From assembly GCF_963931675.1 (NCBI RefSeq), contig NZ_OZ007039.1, positions 1,835,806 to 1,899,805 on the forward strand: DNA of 64,000 nt, written 5' to 3'. This document shows, one piece after another, positions 44,937 to 53,854 of this stretch; the first letter of the stretch is position 1; each line of letters begins with the position of its first letter. This stretch comes from an uncultured Alistipes sp. (GTDB lineage Bacteria > Bacteroidota > Bacteroidia > Bacteroidales > Rikenellaceae). The notes under the pieces were generated by a model. The model did no database searches, was not told where the DNA came from, and saw only the letters and a list, made by a program, of their open reading frames with translations. The translations under genes and the position numbers were made by a program.

Positions 44937-46379
44937 CTACGCGAGTTCGGGGATAAAGCAAAGGCGAGAGCCGAAGAGCGCAGTCGAATGCGAGGGGGCG
45001 GAACGCGAGTGCGCAAAGGCGAAGCCCGCACCCGCACCGTTACCCGCATAACCGCCGAACAGGACACCACGGAGAGCAGTAGCGGTGGGTATGTTTGTGT
45101 AGTGGTAGTCGCAGTGGTAGGTGGTAGAGCCGCCTCCAACCTCCGCAGGCATAATCTCGCCATACTCACCGAAGATGACGCGCTTGACATATCCCTCTGT
45201 GCGAGCCTCGTTACCTACGTGGCTGTAGCCGTCGTAGCCGCTGTCGCTGAACTTGGCGGGGTCGGAGCATACGAACACCTCGGAGAGGTCATTGCCTCCG
45301 TTGTCGGCGGTCGGGTTGATACGGACGTTGATACCGTCAGTCCACTGCCAAATATTGCCGAACGGGTTCTCAATTCCTCGATAGCGAGGAACCCACACGT
45401 CCTGCGTGATGTCGAGGTCGGTGTCAGTCACGATGTACTCCACCTGCCCAGTGCCGTTGCCCAGCGCATCGGTGTAGCCGTTAGGGACGAACGGGAAGTT
45501 GCCGCTGAACTCACTCCAGCGCGAGGCGTTTGTTACACCCTGTCCGAGTCCGCCCTGCGAGAAGCCGTTCGAGTCTTTCTCTGCGTAGTAAGCCGCCTGG
45601 GTGTTCAGTGTAGCGTACTCAGTGACGAACAGCCAGTAGAGGGCTTTCTGTGCATCGTAGGTCATACAGTTCCACTCCGAGGTGGCGGCTGCGTTGCGGT
45701 TGCGAGCGTACTTGCGGAAGTTGGTACGGCTGAGATAGGTAGCAGGGCGACCGAGCAGGGTCTTTACCAGCCCGTCCCATTCAGCGTTGTTATTGCCGCC
45801 TCGGTAGTCAACGCCCGTGTTCTTGACGGAGCATAGCTTGAGGGTGCTGCGCTCAACGGTTGCTTGGTAGGCGGAAATGTACATACGGGGAACGAGGTGG
45901 TAGCCAGCCAGCGGAAGCTCCGATATGCGCACCCTGCGCTTGTTGCCCTCAGTCTCGCACTTGCGGTAGTGGGCAGGTATCTCAACCATTACCTGACCGC
46001 GCGAGCCGTCCAGCACATTGCCCGTCCAGTCGGTAGGATCAAGATACTCAACCACGTTGCCGTCGTCGTCGAGCAGACAGCCTTTCATCCTGCTCTGCAC
46101 GGGCAGAGACTTGTGCAGGTCTGTGTTGCCGATACGGGTACAGGTCGGAGAGGCTACCGTGATGTCGAACTCCACTCCGTAGGAGCAGTCGTCCTCAATG
46201 TAGGGCAGGAGCGAGGCGAGTGCTGCCTTTTTGCTCTCGCCGTCCTCGTCGAGGACTTCGCAGTAGAGGTTGTACGGGTTCTTTCCCGACACTTCGGGCA
46301 GGTCGCTGAGACGCTTGCCGTTCTGATACGCCTCGATAATCTGTTCGAGGATTGTTTCTTGAGTTTCTGTGAAAGCCAT
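44937..46379 (-). CDS. DGR-diversified receptor-binding protein (C-type lectin fold)
   Basis: A 480-aa protein. N-terminal ~120 residues attach to the tail. The C-terminal ~300 residues have the C-type-lectin / formylglycine-generating-enzyme-like fold used by DGR targets (YDAQKALYWLFVTEYATLNTQ, ENPFGNIWQWTDGINV). The last ~40 residues, GVLFGGYAGNGAGAGFAF and on, are encoded by the variable repeat and form the ligand surface. Changed positions include Tyr, Gly, His, Arg, Ser and Thr where the template has mostly Asn. It should bind host surface structures. Confidence 0.85.
   Translation of the reverse strand: MAFTETQETILEQIIEAYQNGKRLSDLPEVSGKNPYNLYCEVLDEDGESKKAALASLLPYIEDDCSYGVEFDITVASPTCTRIGNTDLHKSLPVQSRMKGCLLDDDGNVVEYLDPTDWTGNVLDGSRGQVMVEIPAHYRKCETEGNKRRVRISELPLAGYHLVPRMYISAYQATVERSTLKLCSVKNTGVDYRGGNNNAEWDGLVKTLLGRPATYLSRTNFRKYARNRNAAATSEWNCMTYDAQKALYWLFVTEYATLNTQAAYYAEKDSNGFSQGGLGQGVTNASRWSEFSGNFPFVPNGYTDALGNGTGQVEYIVTDTDLDITQDVWVPRYRGIENPFGNIWQWTDGINVRINPTADNGGNDLSEVFVCSDPAKFSDSGYDGYSHVGNEARTEGYVKRVIFGEYGEIMPAEVGGGSTTYHCDYHYTNIPTATALRGVLFGGYAGNGAGAGFAFAHSRSAPSHSTALFGSRLCFIPELA
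44962..45070 (-). repeat. DGR variable repeat (VR)
   Basis: Partner of the template at 44325-44433: 89 of 109 bases identical, and all 20 differences lie at template adenines. Homology breaks down immediately outside both ends with non-adenine changes. It ends 25 bp before the target gene stop. Confidence 0.93.
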
Positions 46380-46418
46380 AAAACAATGATTTTTAGGTGT
46401 TTATAAATAAATTGTCTG

Positions 46419-47219
46419 TTAGTTCAGCCTGATACCGCCCGACTGGGTGAAACGCATCTGCGACCTCGTGTTGACGAGGCGCATAGTAGGCTCTTCCACG
46501 GTCACGGCTATGGTCTTGGCGATAGCGGTGTGGCAGGTAGGTATGACGTGTATTACGCTCCTTCCCTTGGCGACTATCTGCACGCGCCCGTCGGGGTTGA
46601 CGGTAACAGCCTTGTTGTCGCTGAGGAAAATCACGTTCTTCAACGTACCCTCTGGCTGGAGTTCCGCCTTGATGTACACAGGCTGGATATTTCCCAGCGT
46701 CAGCCGCTCGTTGTACTTCACTGTCAGCGACGACGGTATAAGCCCTGCGAACGCCGCCAGCACATCGGAGGTAGCCTTGTTCGCTGCGGCGGTGGCGGTT
46801 TTTGCTTCGCCAGTAGCCGCCTGAGCCTCATCCGTAGCGGTCTCGGCAGCGGCGGTGGCATTATCTGCATTCGTCGCGGCGGTCTTGGCAGCTGCTGTAG
46901 CAGCGTCTGCGTTGGTGGTTGCGGTCTTGGCAGCGGCGGTAGCTGCGTCCGCGTTCTTGGTTGCCGTGTTCGCCGCCTCGGTAGCCGCGATAGCTTTCTT
47001 GGTGGCGGTCTCTGTTGCGTTCGTGGCGGTCTTTGCCGCCTCCGTAGCCTTGTTGGCAGCGGCGGTGGCGGTTTCAGCGTTCTTGACCGCCTCGGTCGTC
47101 TGCTCCTCGACAAATTCCAAAGACACCTTGACACTGCGGTTGTTCGCGTCCGTGCCAATGGTGAAAAGCCCTTTAAGCGAGGAATACAAGGGTAGCTCTG
47201 AAATCTTTATCTTCTTCAT
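46419..47219 (-). CDS. Phage tail fibre/stalk protein with Ala-Thr coiled coil
   Basis: A 266-aa protein. Short head domain, then a long heptad array (~40-150) of near-identical units such as AATAAAKTATTNAD, a trimeric stalk design. Then comes a Big_2-like immunoglobulin domain (~160-245, VKYNERLTLGNIQPVYIKAE ... VIHVIPTCHTAIA). Last residues MRLVNTRSQMRFTQSGGIRL match the C terminus of the neighbouring distal tail protein. Confidence 0.65.
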   Translation of the reverse strand: MKKIKISELPLYSSLKGLFTIGTDANNRSVKVSLEFVEEQTTEAVKNAETATAAANKATEAAKTATNATETATKKAIAATEAANTATKNADAATAAAKTATTNADAATAAAKTAATNADNATAAAETATDEAQAATGEAKTATAAANKATSDVLAAFAGLIPSSLTVKYNERLTLGNIQPVYIKAELQPEGTLKNVIFLSDNKAVTVNPDGRVQIVAKGRSVIHVIPTCHTAIAKTIAVTVEEPTMRLVNTRSQMRFTQSGGIRLN

Positions 47220-47230
47220 GTCTTCCGTAT

Positions 47231-48241
47231 TTAGTTGTTAAATCTCATTGTTCCTGCACTCGTGAAGCGCATCTGCTCCCTCGTGTTCACCAGCCTCATA
47301 GACGGCGCAGTGAAGCGGTCAGGGCGAAGCTCGATTGCGTAGGTGTCGTCCTCTGTGAATACCACGATTCCGTCCTCGGAAGCCAGTACGATGTCGTCGT
47401 CGGCTATGCGGAAGTCGCGCGTGAACACCACCGTCAGCGCGAACTGCAACCATATCCTTCCCGACGGCTCGAACTTGGTCACGGAACAGCTCTTGTAGTG
47501 GAACGGGAACTCACGCTCCATTTCCTCAATCCACAGGCTCCGCTCGTCTGGCTGTATGAGGTCGTGCAGCAGTGCGTCGTAGTTGTTCCACAGCTCGTCG
47601 AGCGTCTCCGCCCTCATCAGGCAGTAGAGCTTCACGTCCTTGCTCTTGAACGTCACCTGCTCGGGGTCGTAGATAGCCCCCGACTGGGAGTTGATATTGC
47701 GGAGCATATTCTGCTTGACCGCAGCCGAGCGCGTTATCTCGTCATACGTCCCCTTGATGATACGCACACCGTAGCGCGAGAACGGCACGTCGTCGAACAG
47801 GTAGTCCTCGGTCTGCAGTATCGTTGTCTGAGGGGCATTGTAGCGGTAGCCGTTCAGGGGGAAGTCGTCAGCGAACTTGAGCGTCGCGTGCCCGAGGAGT
47901 TTCAGTCCCTTGAGGTTGGGCTGCTGCGTGAGACGGAGGCGGTAGGTGCGCCCTATCTCAGTGCAGACGAACGTGTGGTACGCTCCGTCGGAAAGCACGT
48001 CGATGAGGTCAAAGAAACTGGAGAAAAGCCCTGCGACGGCGAACTTTATACTCACCTCACGGGTGTTCAGTACGGGGGCAGACAGGTCGACTTCTATGCC
48101 GTCCTCCTCCTGCCAGTCGTTCGACGTGACCGACTTCAACGGGGGCATGGCGACAAGCTCATTCCAGCCGCCGTCAATGACATAGACGCCGTACTGTCTG
48201 TACACGTCGTGTCCGTCTATGTATAAATGCCCCGTCTTCAT
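47231..48241 (-). CDS. Phage distal tail protein (Dit-like)
   Basis: A 336-aa protein between tape measure block and hub, at the Dit position of siphophages. It starts LYIDGHDVYRQYGVYVIDGGWNEL, as Dit proteins often do (short strand then YG motif), with internal repeat DDVPFSRYGVRIIKGTYDEI. C terminus MRLVNTREQMRFTSAGTMRF repeats in the next gene product. Confidence 0.65.
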   Translation of the reverse strand: MKTGHLYIDGHDVYRQYGVYVIDGGWNELVAMPPLKSVTSNDWQEEDGIEVDLSAPVLNTREVSIKFAVAGLFSSFFDLIDVLSDGAYHTFVCTEIGRTYRLRLTQQPNLKGLKLLGHATLKFADDFPLNGYRYNAPQTTILQTEDYLFDDVPFSRYGVRIIKGTYDEITRSAAVKQNMLRNINSQSGAIYDPEQVTFKSKDVKLYCLMRAETLDELWNNYDALLHDLIQPDERSLWIEEMEREFPFHYKSCSVTKFEPSGRIWLQFALTVVFTRDFRIADDDIVLASEDGIVVFTEDDTYAIELRPDRFTAPSMRLVNTREQMRFTSAGTMRFNN

Positions 48242-48732
48242 AATATCATTGCGTTGTCCGTTGTACTACGTATCACGGTGCAGCCCTGCTCCGCTTTGAC
48301 GAACACCACCGCCCATTCCGAGGCGTTGATGACAGCTTTCGCCCCGTGCATCAGTATGACCTCGTGGCGGTCGAGCTTCGAGCAGTTGACGGTAGCGGTG
48401 GTGCGCCCGATGAGAATGACCCTGCTTGGGTCGTTAATAGTGACCGCCCCTGCGTCGAGGTATATGCCGTGACGCTCTGGGGCAATATAGGGTTTGAACA
48501 AGCGCATTGTAGCGAGGTTTGGGAAGTGATAGCCCATACAGAACTCAATCCCCTGCGTGGTCGAGAACAGGCGAAGAACGCCCTGCACGTCCTCCGTCCC
48601 CTTGAACATTGTACACTTGCGGTATTTCTCCGCCACGTTGGGCAGCGAACGGCTCTCGCACTCCTGACGGGCTTTGTCCTTGGCTATCCGCCACTGCGCG
48701 TATAGTTGCCTGATTACTGAATCCATTTCCAT
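48238..48732 (-). CDS. Phage tail protein, unknown
   Basis: A 164-aa protein, mixed alpha/beta, with regular beta strands (ILIGRTTATVNCSKLDRHEVILMHGAKAVINASE) suggesting a small beta-solenoid. It overlaps the distal tail gene by 4 nt. No family recognised. Confidence 0.55.
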   Translation of the reverse strand: MEMDSVIRQLYAQWRIAKDKARQECESRSLPNVAEKYRKCTMFKGTEDVQGVLRLFSTTQGIEFCMGYHFPNLATMRLFKPYIAPERHGIYLDAGAVTINDPSRVILIGRTTATVNCSKLDRHEVILMHGAKAVINASEWAVVFVKAEQGCTVIRSTTDNAMIL

Positions 48733-48745
48733 ATCTAATGCGGTT

Positions 48746-51700
48746 TTAATTGATTTTCACACCTTTTATCGTGATGTCTGCAAGGTCGTTGCGTATGTCG
48801 CGCACGCTTATCTCCACGACGTCCATACGGTCTGCGATACGCTGGGTATTCTGCTCTATGCCTATCACGCATTCGAGTATGGCTGAGGAGTTAGCTACAA
48901 GCAGCTTCGTGTTCTCGTTGATAGAGTACGTGTGGCTCTGTATGGCGGTCGCCCGTCCGTTCAGCTCGTCCACGCTCTCCTGCGAGGCGGAGGCTATGCC
49001 CTGTTCCGAAGCCTCACGTGCGTCGGCGGTCGTAGTGAACATATTCTTCACGCTGTCGGGCAGGTTGTCCCATATCACGGCGAACTTGTCACTGACGGCG
49101 TTCAGGTCAGCGGCAAAACCTCCCATTGAGTTGATTACCGCGTCCAGCCCATGGAACTCCCCGTCCTTGAACCACTTCTCCTTGTACTTGTCGAAGATGC
49201 CGCCTATACGTTCCTCGAGCTGCTTCACCAGCATACGTTTCATTATGTCAGCGACAATCTCGTTGACCTTTTCTCCCCACGCCTCGGCTGCGTCCTCGCC
49301 GTTTTGGAACGCCTCTATGAACGCGCTGCCAAGTTCATCAGCGATGTCTGCTGCGGAGCCTCCGATAATGTCCTCTACCATTTCGTTGATGATAGTGACG
49401 GCTTGCTCCCCGAGTTCCTGTATCTTCTGCTCCCACTCGTCAATCTTGCCTTGGTCGGTGTCTTTCTTGCTCTGCTCCGCGTTGATTTGCTCCTGAATGA
49501 GCAGCTGCTGCTCCGCGATATTCTTCAGCTGGTCTTTCGCGCTGTCGTAGTCAGCCCCTCCGAGAGCCTTGTCAGCTGTGTAGGCGATATTGCCATACGC
49601 CTTGGCAAGCTCGTTGGACGCCTTGGTAAGCATAGCCTCGTCGCTGGACAGACTCTTGAAGATAGTCGAGAACGCGCCCCAGCTGTCGCCTACCTCAAGC
49701 CGCAACTTGTAGAACTCCATCCGCACCTGCGAAGTGACCTCGCGCAGCTTCTCCATAGCGTTGAATGAGTTCTGCTGGAGGCGCACGGCGTCTGCGTTGT
49801 CGAGTTCCCACTGTAGCTGGTCTATACGCTCCTGCAGAGCCTCAATCTCCTCCTGCTTCTTGTCGTCGTTGTTGAACAGGTTGATTATCTGCATCGCTAT
49901 CTGCATGGCGGCTGATATGACCGCAAGTATCACGGAGGCTTTCTCCACGGTGGCTATTGCGGTGGCAGCTGCAGTAGCAGTTCCCTGCATACCAGTAGCT
50001 GACATATTGACCAGCTGAACAATTCCGTTTATCATCGAGAGGGTCGAGGTGGCTATGCTTCCTGCGGTGCTGATGATGTCACCAGCTACGCCGCCGACCG
50101 CGTCTCCAACTTCCTCGAAAGCGTCCACGCAGTCCTCCAGCGACTCGCGCAGGTCGTTCCACTCCTCAATGCTTCGCTTGTCGGGGCTTTGGTTCTGCTT
50201 CGCAGCCTGCTCATCGACCTTGCTCTTGGCATTGGCAACCTTGGCACGGGCGACGGCTATCTGCTGACTATCCCCAGTGCCGCTTTTCTCCAAGTCCGCG
50301 AGTTCCTTTTCCGCCTGTTCCAGCACCTCCTGCAGCTTCTCCAGCGATAGGGTCGCAATCCAGTCGCACCAAGCCTCGTATTCGGCTTCGCGCTGTGCGA
50401 ACTGCTCGTCTATGGCGGTCAGGGCGTTCTGCTCCTGCAGGTTCAGTTCATCGACGTTGCCCTGCGTCACGCCCTCACGCAGCCCGTTCTCCACCTTGCC
50501 TCCTACGTACATGTCTGCGCGGCGACGGGCGTACTCCTCCTCAATCTGCGCTCGCTGCTGCTCGTAGGTCATCACGTCGGCAAGCATCTTGTCGAGGGTC
50601 TTCCTGTTCTCCGTCTCGCGGTATTCCTCCGCCAGTCGGGTGTATTCTTTCAGCACGTCGAGCTGACCCTGCGAGAGGTCTGCTTTCGTCACCGAGGTCT
50701 GCAACTCCAGCCTGTGCGCGTCGCGCTCTTGGTCGGTGGCGTTCGGGTTGGCGTTCTCCCACTCGGTCTGCATCTGCTCACGGAGCGCGTCCACCATATC
50801 AGCCTCGCGCTGCTCGTTGGCGAGCTTCATCTTCTCGTAGTTCAGCTCGACCTGCTCGGTGTATTTCTGCATACCCTCCTCGTAGCCGTTGATGCGCTCC
50901 TGCCACTGGTCGAGTTCGGCTTGGCGCACCTGCATCTTCACGCTCGCGTCGTACTCCTGCGACGACAGGGTGCTGTCCCGTGGGTCTTTCTTCTTTCCGC
51001 CTCCAGTAGTGGTAGTGGTGGTTGTCGGGGTGGTAGAGGACAAGTCCACGTCCTGATAGTCCTTGAGCATATCGTCCAGCATACCTATCTGCTCGTCCGC
51101 TTGCCGTATGCGCTCATCGGCGAGGGCTACCTGCCCCTGTGCGACCGCCAGTTCCGCCTCGGCTGCTTCTCGGTTGCGCTCCGCCGCTTCGAGTGCCGCA
51201 CGTTCCATCTGCGCCGTACCTTGGCGGCTCATCTGTCCCTCCCGCGAGGCGAATGCGGCACGGACAAAGAAATTGTCGCTCTCCGTGGTGGCTGCGTCCC
51301 ACTCCTGCATACGGCTGTTGTAGGCGGCTTGTTCGCTGGTCACGCGCTGGTTTGCGGCGTTCAGGTTCTGCTGCGCCGTCGCCTCGTCGCGCTTGGCCGT
51401 GCGGCGGTCTATCTCGGCGTTGAGCTTCTGTGCGGAGTACTCCTGCCGCTTATCCTGTAACGCACGAGCCATCGCAAGGCGGTTGAGTGCCTTGATATGC
51501 TCGTCTATGGCGGTTGTGTTGTCTCGGTGCAGCCGTCCCTCGTCGTCGAGCGTAGCATGGTATTCAGGCACAAGTCCCTGCATCTGCGTGATAGCGCGGC
51601 GGCGGTCGTCGAGGCTTGCGGTGTTATCGTGAATGGTGTTATTGAGTATCTCTATGCGGTTGATTTCGTCGGACACGCTCTGCGCTGCGGAACGTTCCGC

Positions 51701-52888
51701 CTCCGTCGCCGCGTCTTTCTTCTCTTTGAGCTTCTCGAACTCCTGCGCCTGCTGTTCCAGCTTCTCGTTGGCAGCGTCGATGCGCTCCTGCGTCTTGTCG
51801 GTCTGCTTGGTGAACGCCACGAGTGCGGTAACTGCACCTACAATGGCAGCGGCAAGCAGTATATACGGGTTCTTCAGCGTGGTGATGTTAAACGCCTGCT
51901 GCGCTGCGGTGAGAAGTCCCAATTCCTTGCGGAACATCATCACGAGCTGTATGTTGGTTGCGAGGTTACGAGCCTGCTCTATGACCCACACGCCAATTAG
52001 GGCTGCTTTGTACGTCCCGTATGCAGATGCTATGCTCAAAAGAATGTTCAGGAACGTCTCGTAGTGTTCGATACAGTAGGTGGCAAGGCTTACAGCATCA
52101 GCGAAGACGCCCTCCGTCTGTTCTCCCATTTCGTTCAGCATACTATTCCACGCACCCTCCAAATTTGATAGCGCACCGTTGATTGTCTGGCTCTGCGCCT
52201 CAAGCATACCGTAGAACTTGCCGCCCTCGGCTGCGGCTGCGGCGAACGCCTCCTCTATCATTTGAGCCGATATTTCCCCCTTGCTCATCTCATCACTCAG
52301 AACGGCAATACTCTTGCCTGTCCTTTCGCTGATAATCGAAAGTGGGTTGAACCCTGCGTTGACCATCTGCAGGAGGTCTTGTCCCATGAGCCTACCATTT
52401 GCCGATACCTGTGCGAATGCAAGTATCAGCGACTGGAAACGCTCTGCGTTACCCATTGAAATATCGCCTATCTGTCTCAGAACGGGCATCACCTTTTCCG
52501 CAGCCACACCGAAGCCGAGGAGCGTCTGCGCACCCTTGGCAAGCGGTTCAAGCGTCATAGGTGTTTTTACCTCGAACTCACGTATCTCTCTGAACAGGCG
52601 AGTTGCTTTCTCTTCACTGCCGAGGAGCGTAGCGAACGACACTTCGAGAGCCTGTATCTCGCCGCGCACCTTGACGACCGAACTGGCAAACGACATGAGC
52701 TGCTGCACGGCAAAAGCACCTGCAATGGTCTTGCCGATGTTCTTGAACGCACGGTCTATTTCCTCGCCCTCCTGCTTGGCGGACTGGCCTATGGAGTGGA
52801 GTATGCTGCGGCTCTCGCTCGCATCTCTCCGTAGCTGGGAAGTGTCAATTCCCGCGCTGAAATTCAATCTTCCGTTGTCTGTCTGCAT
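48746..52888 (-). CDS. Phage tail tape measure protein
   Basis: A 1380-aa protein. The N-terminal TMP domain (~1-260, AVQQLMSFASSVVKVRGEIQALEVSF, LAKGAQTLLGFGV) is followed by hydrophobic segments (~270-310, ~345-365 and ~930-1010), long coiled coils rich in Glu/Gln, and a helical C terminus. Length would predict a tail of roughly 200 nm by the usual 0.15 nm per residue rule. Longest gene of the prophage in view. Confidence 0.85.
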   Translation of the reverse strand: MQTDNGRLNFSAGIDTSQLRRDASESRSILHSIGQSAKQEGEEIDRAFKNIGKTIAGAFAVQQLMSFASSVVKVRGEIQALEVSFATLLGSEEKATRLFREIREFEVKTPMTLEPLAKGAQTLLGFGVAAEKVMPVLRQIGDISMGNAERFQSLILAFAQVSANGRLMGQDLLQMVNAGFNPLSIISERTGKSIAVLSDEMSKGEISAQMIEEAFAAAAAEGGKFYGMLEAQSQTINGALSNLEGAWNSMLNEMGEQTEGVFADAVSLATYCIEHYETFLNILLSIASAYGTYKAALIGVWVIEQARNLATNIQLVMMFRKELGLLTAAQQAFNITTLKNPYILLAAAIVGAVTALVAFTKQTDKTQERIDAANEKLEQQAQEFEKLKEKKDAATEAERSAAQSVSDEINRIEILNNTIHDNTASLDDRRRAITQMQGLVPEYHATLDDEGRLHRDNTTAIDEHIKALNRLAMARALQDKRQEYSAQKLNAEIDRRTAKRDEATAQQNLNAANQRVTSEQAAYNSRMQEWDAATTESDNFFVRAAFASREGQMSRQGTAQMERAALEAAERNREAAEAELAVAQGQVALADERIRQADEQIGMLDDMLKDYQDVDLSSTTPTTTTTTTGGGKKKDPRDSTLSSQEYDASVKMQVRQAELDQWQERINGYEEGMQKYTEQVELNYEKMKLANEQREADMVDALREQMQTEWENANPNATDQERDAHRLELQTSVTKADLSQGQLDVLKEYTRLAEEYRETENRKTLDKMLADVMTYEQQRAQIEEEYARRRADMYVGGKVENGLREGVTQGNVDELNLQEQNALTAIDEQFAQREAEYEAWCDWIATLSLEKLQEVLEQAEKELADLEKSGTGDSQQIAVARAKVANAKSKVDEQAAKQNQSPDKRSIEEWNDLRESLEDCVDAFEEVGDAVGGVAGDIISTAGSIATSTLSMINGIVQLVNMSATGMQGTATAAATAIATVEKASVILAVISAAMQIAMQIINLFNNDDKKQEEIEALQERIDQLQWELDNADAVRLQQNSFNAMEKLREVTSQVRMEFYKLRLEVGDSWGAFSTIFKSLSSDEAMLTKASNELAKAYGNIAYTADKALGGADYDSAKDQLKNIAEQQLLIQEQINAEQSKKDTDQGKIDEWEQKIQELGEQAVTIINEMVEDIIGGSAADIADELGSAFIEAFQNGEDAAEAWGEKVNEIVADIMKRMLVKQLEERIGGIFDKYKEKWFKDGEFHGLDAVINSMGGFAADLNAVSDKFAVIWDNLPDSVKNMFTTTADAREASEQGIASASQESVDELNGRATAIQSHTYSINENTKLLVANSSAILECVIGIEQNTQRIADRMDVVEISVRDIRNDLADITIKGVKIN

Positions 52889-52890
52889 AA

Positions 52891-53642
52891 TCAGTCTATT
52901 GCTTGTAAGATTTCACGCACCCTGTCGCGGTTGGCAGGGTCGTCAGCCTTGATGACTTCCTCGCGCTTGCCGTCCTGCTTCCCTTGCTTGTTGTGCGACT
53001 TGTACTGCGGCAGCACTGCTCCGTACATAATCATGTTCACGTAGGACAGGTCATACAGCACGTATTCGATAGGCAGGTTGTATGCCTTGACCGTGCCTGC
53101 TATGACCGCCCATATACTGTCGTTCAGTTCTCTACCACTTCCCTCGTCGGTCGCGTCAGGTTTATCTCTATCAGGAAAGTGGTAAGCCCGAAAAAATCCG
53201 CCAACTGCATTCTCTGTAGTAGATGTGCCGTGAGGTTGTGCAGGTCACGCGGCGTGAGTTCTTCGAGCAGGGTCTTGGCGAGTTCCGCCTTGCGGTCAAC
53301 GGTCACTTCCTCCTCCCGTGTGCGCTTGTAACGCAGAAGCCCCCAAAACAGCCTTTTTTCGTGCGTTCTGACAACTTTCTGCACCTCGGTAAGGTGTCGT
53401 GCACCCAACAGCAGGATAGCGACAATATCGCCCAAAATACGGCACTCTCGCGCGGCGTACAGGCTGTCCTCGGCGAGGTGTTCCGTTTCGAGCTTCACCT
53501 GCGGCAGCTGCGATATGGCTTCGGACGCGAGTATGAGCGTCGCGACGCTGGGTGGATAAAACGTGTAAGTCTTGCCGCCTACCGATATTTCTTCGGGCTG
53601 CTGCAAGACTTCCTTTGATACTTTCTTCTCTACCGTTTCCAT
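52891..53642 (-). CDS. Tail assembly chaperone, -1 frameshift product (gpGT-like)
   Basis: The zero frame is read for 151 codons to the slippery heptamer T TTT TTC (53196-53190). A -1 slip then continues for 99 more codons without a stop (CGG GCT TAC ... to TGA at 52893-52891). The extension includes LNDSIWAVIAGTVKAYNLPIEYVLYDLSYVN. Siphophages make such a long chaperone form at a few percent to bind the tape measure protein, whose gene starts 3 bp later. Predicted product 250 aa. Confidence 0.72.
53124..53642 (-). CDS. Tail assembly chaperone, short form (gpG-like)
   Basis: A 172-aa protein located between the tail tube and tape measure genes, the conserved chaperone slot. Mostly helical, with VGGKTYTFYPPSVATLILASEAISQLP at the start region and EELTPRDLHNLTAHLLQRMQLADFFGLTT near the slip site. 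It terminates at 53124 if no frameshift occurs. Confidence 0.72.
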   Translation of the reverse strand: METVEKKVSKEVLQQPEEISVGGKTYTFYPPSVATLILASEAISQLPQVKLETEHLAEDSLYAARECRILGDIVAILLLGARHLTEVQKVVRTHEKRLFWGLLRYKRTREEEVTVDRKAELAKTLLEELTPRDLHNLTAHLLQRMQLADFFGLTTFLIEINLTRPTREVVEN

Positions 53643-53661
53643 TGATAATTCGTATTAATGT

Positions 53662-53747
53662 TGGCGGCAATGGCGAGGCTCGAACTCGCATCGTAGGGCA
53701 ACCATATAGGATGGGAATACCTTTCTCCCATTACGCCACACATTGCC
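53662..53747 (-). tRNA. tRNA-like gene with encoded CCA, isotype unassigned
   Basis: On the - strand a 7-bp acceptor stem GGCAATG (53747-53741) pairs with CATTGCC (53672-53666), followed by discriminator G and CCA. A perfect T arm GCGAG-TTCGAGC-CTCGC precedes it. Total 83 nt plus CCA. The D and anticodon arms do not form a normal cloverleaf: GTAT/ATAT around CCCATCC would give CAT, and CCA/TGG around TCCTATA would give CTA, each lacking U33. It may be a degenerate tRNA or a tRNA mimic. It sits between the tail tube and chaperone genes. Confidence 0.55.
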
Positions 53748-53854
53748 TTGATAAAAAAGCTGTTCTCTCCTGCCGAACAGCAAAGGGGTGTCTGTTCCAC
53801 ACGTCATACGGCTTCCGTCAGCGGTAGGTAAGCAACAAACGGTGTTCGCGTAGG

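Noticed and set aside
53662..53747. Amber-suppressor tRNA (CTA anticodon) that could explain the TAG codons in the OmpA-like gene
   Set aside because: The CTA reading needs a 3-bp anticodon stem and C33/U37, which is not functional. The OmpA-like gene is host or island DNA, and the other genes in the window are not interrupted by in-frame TAG.
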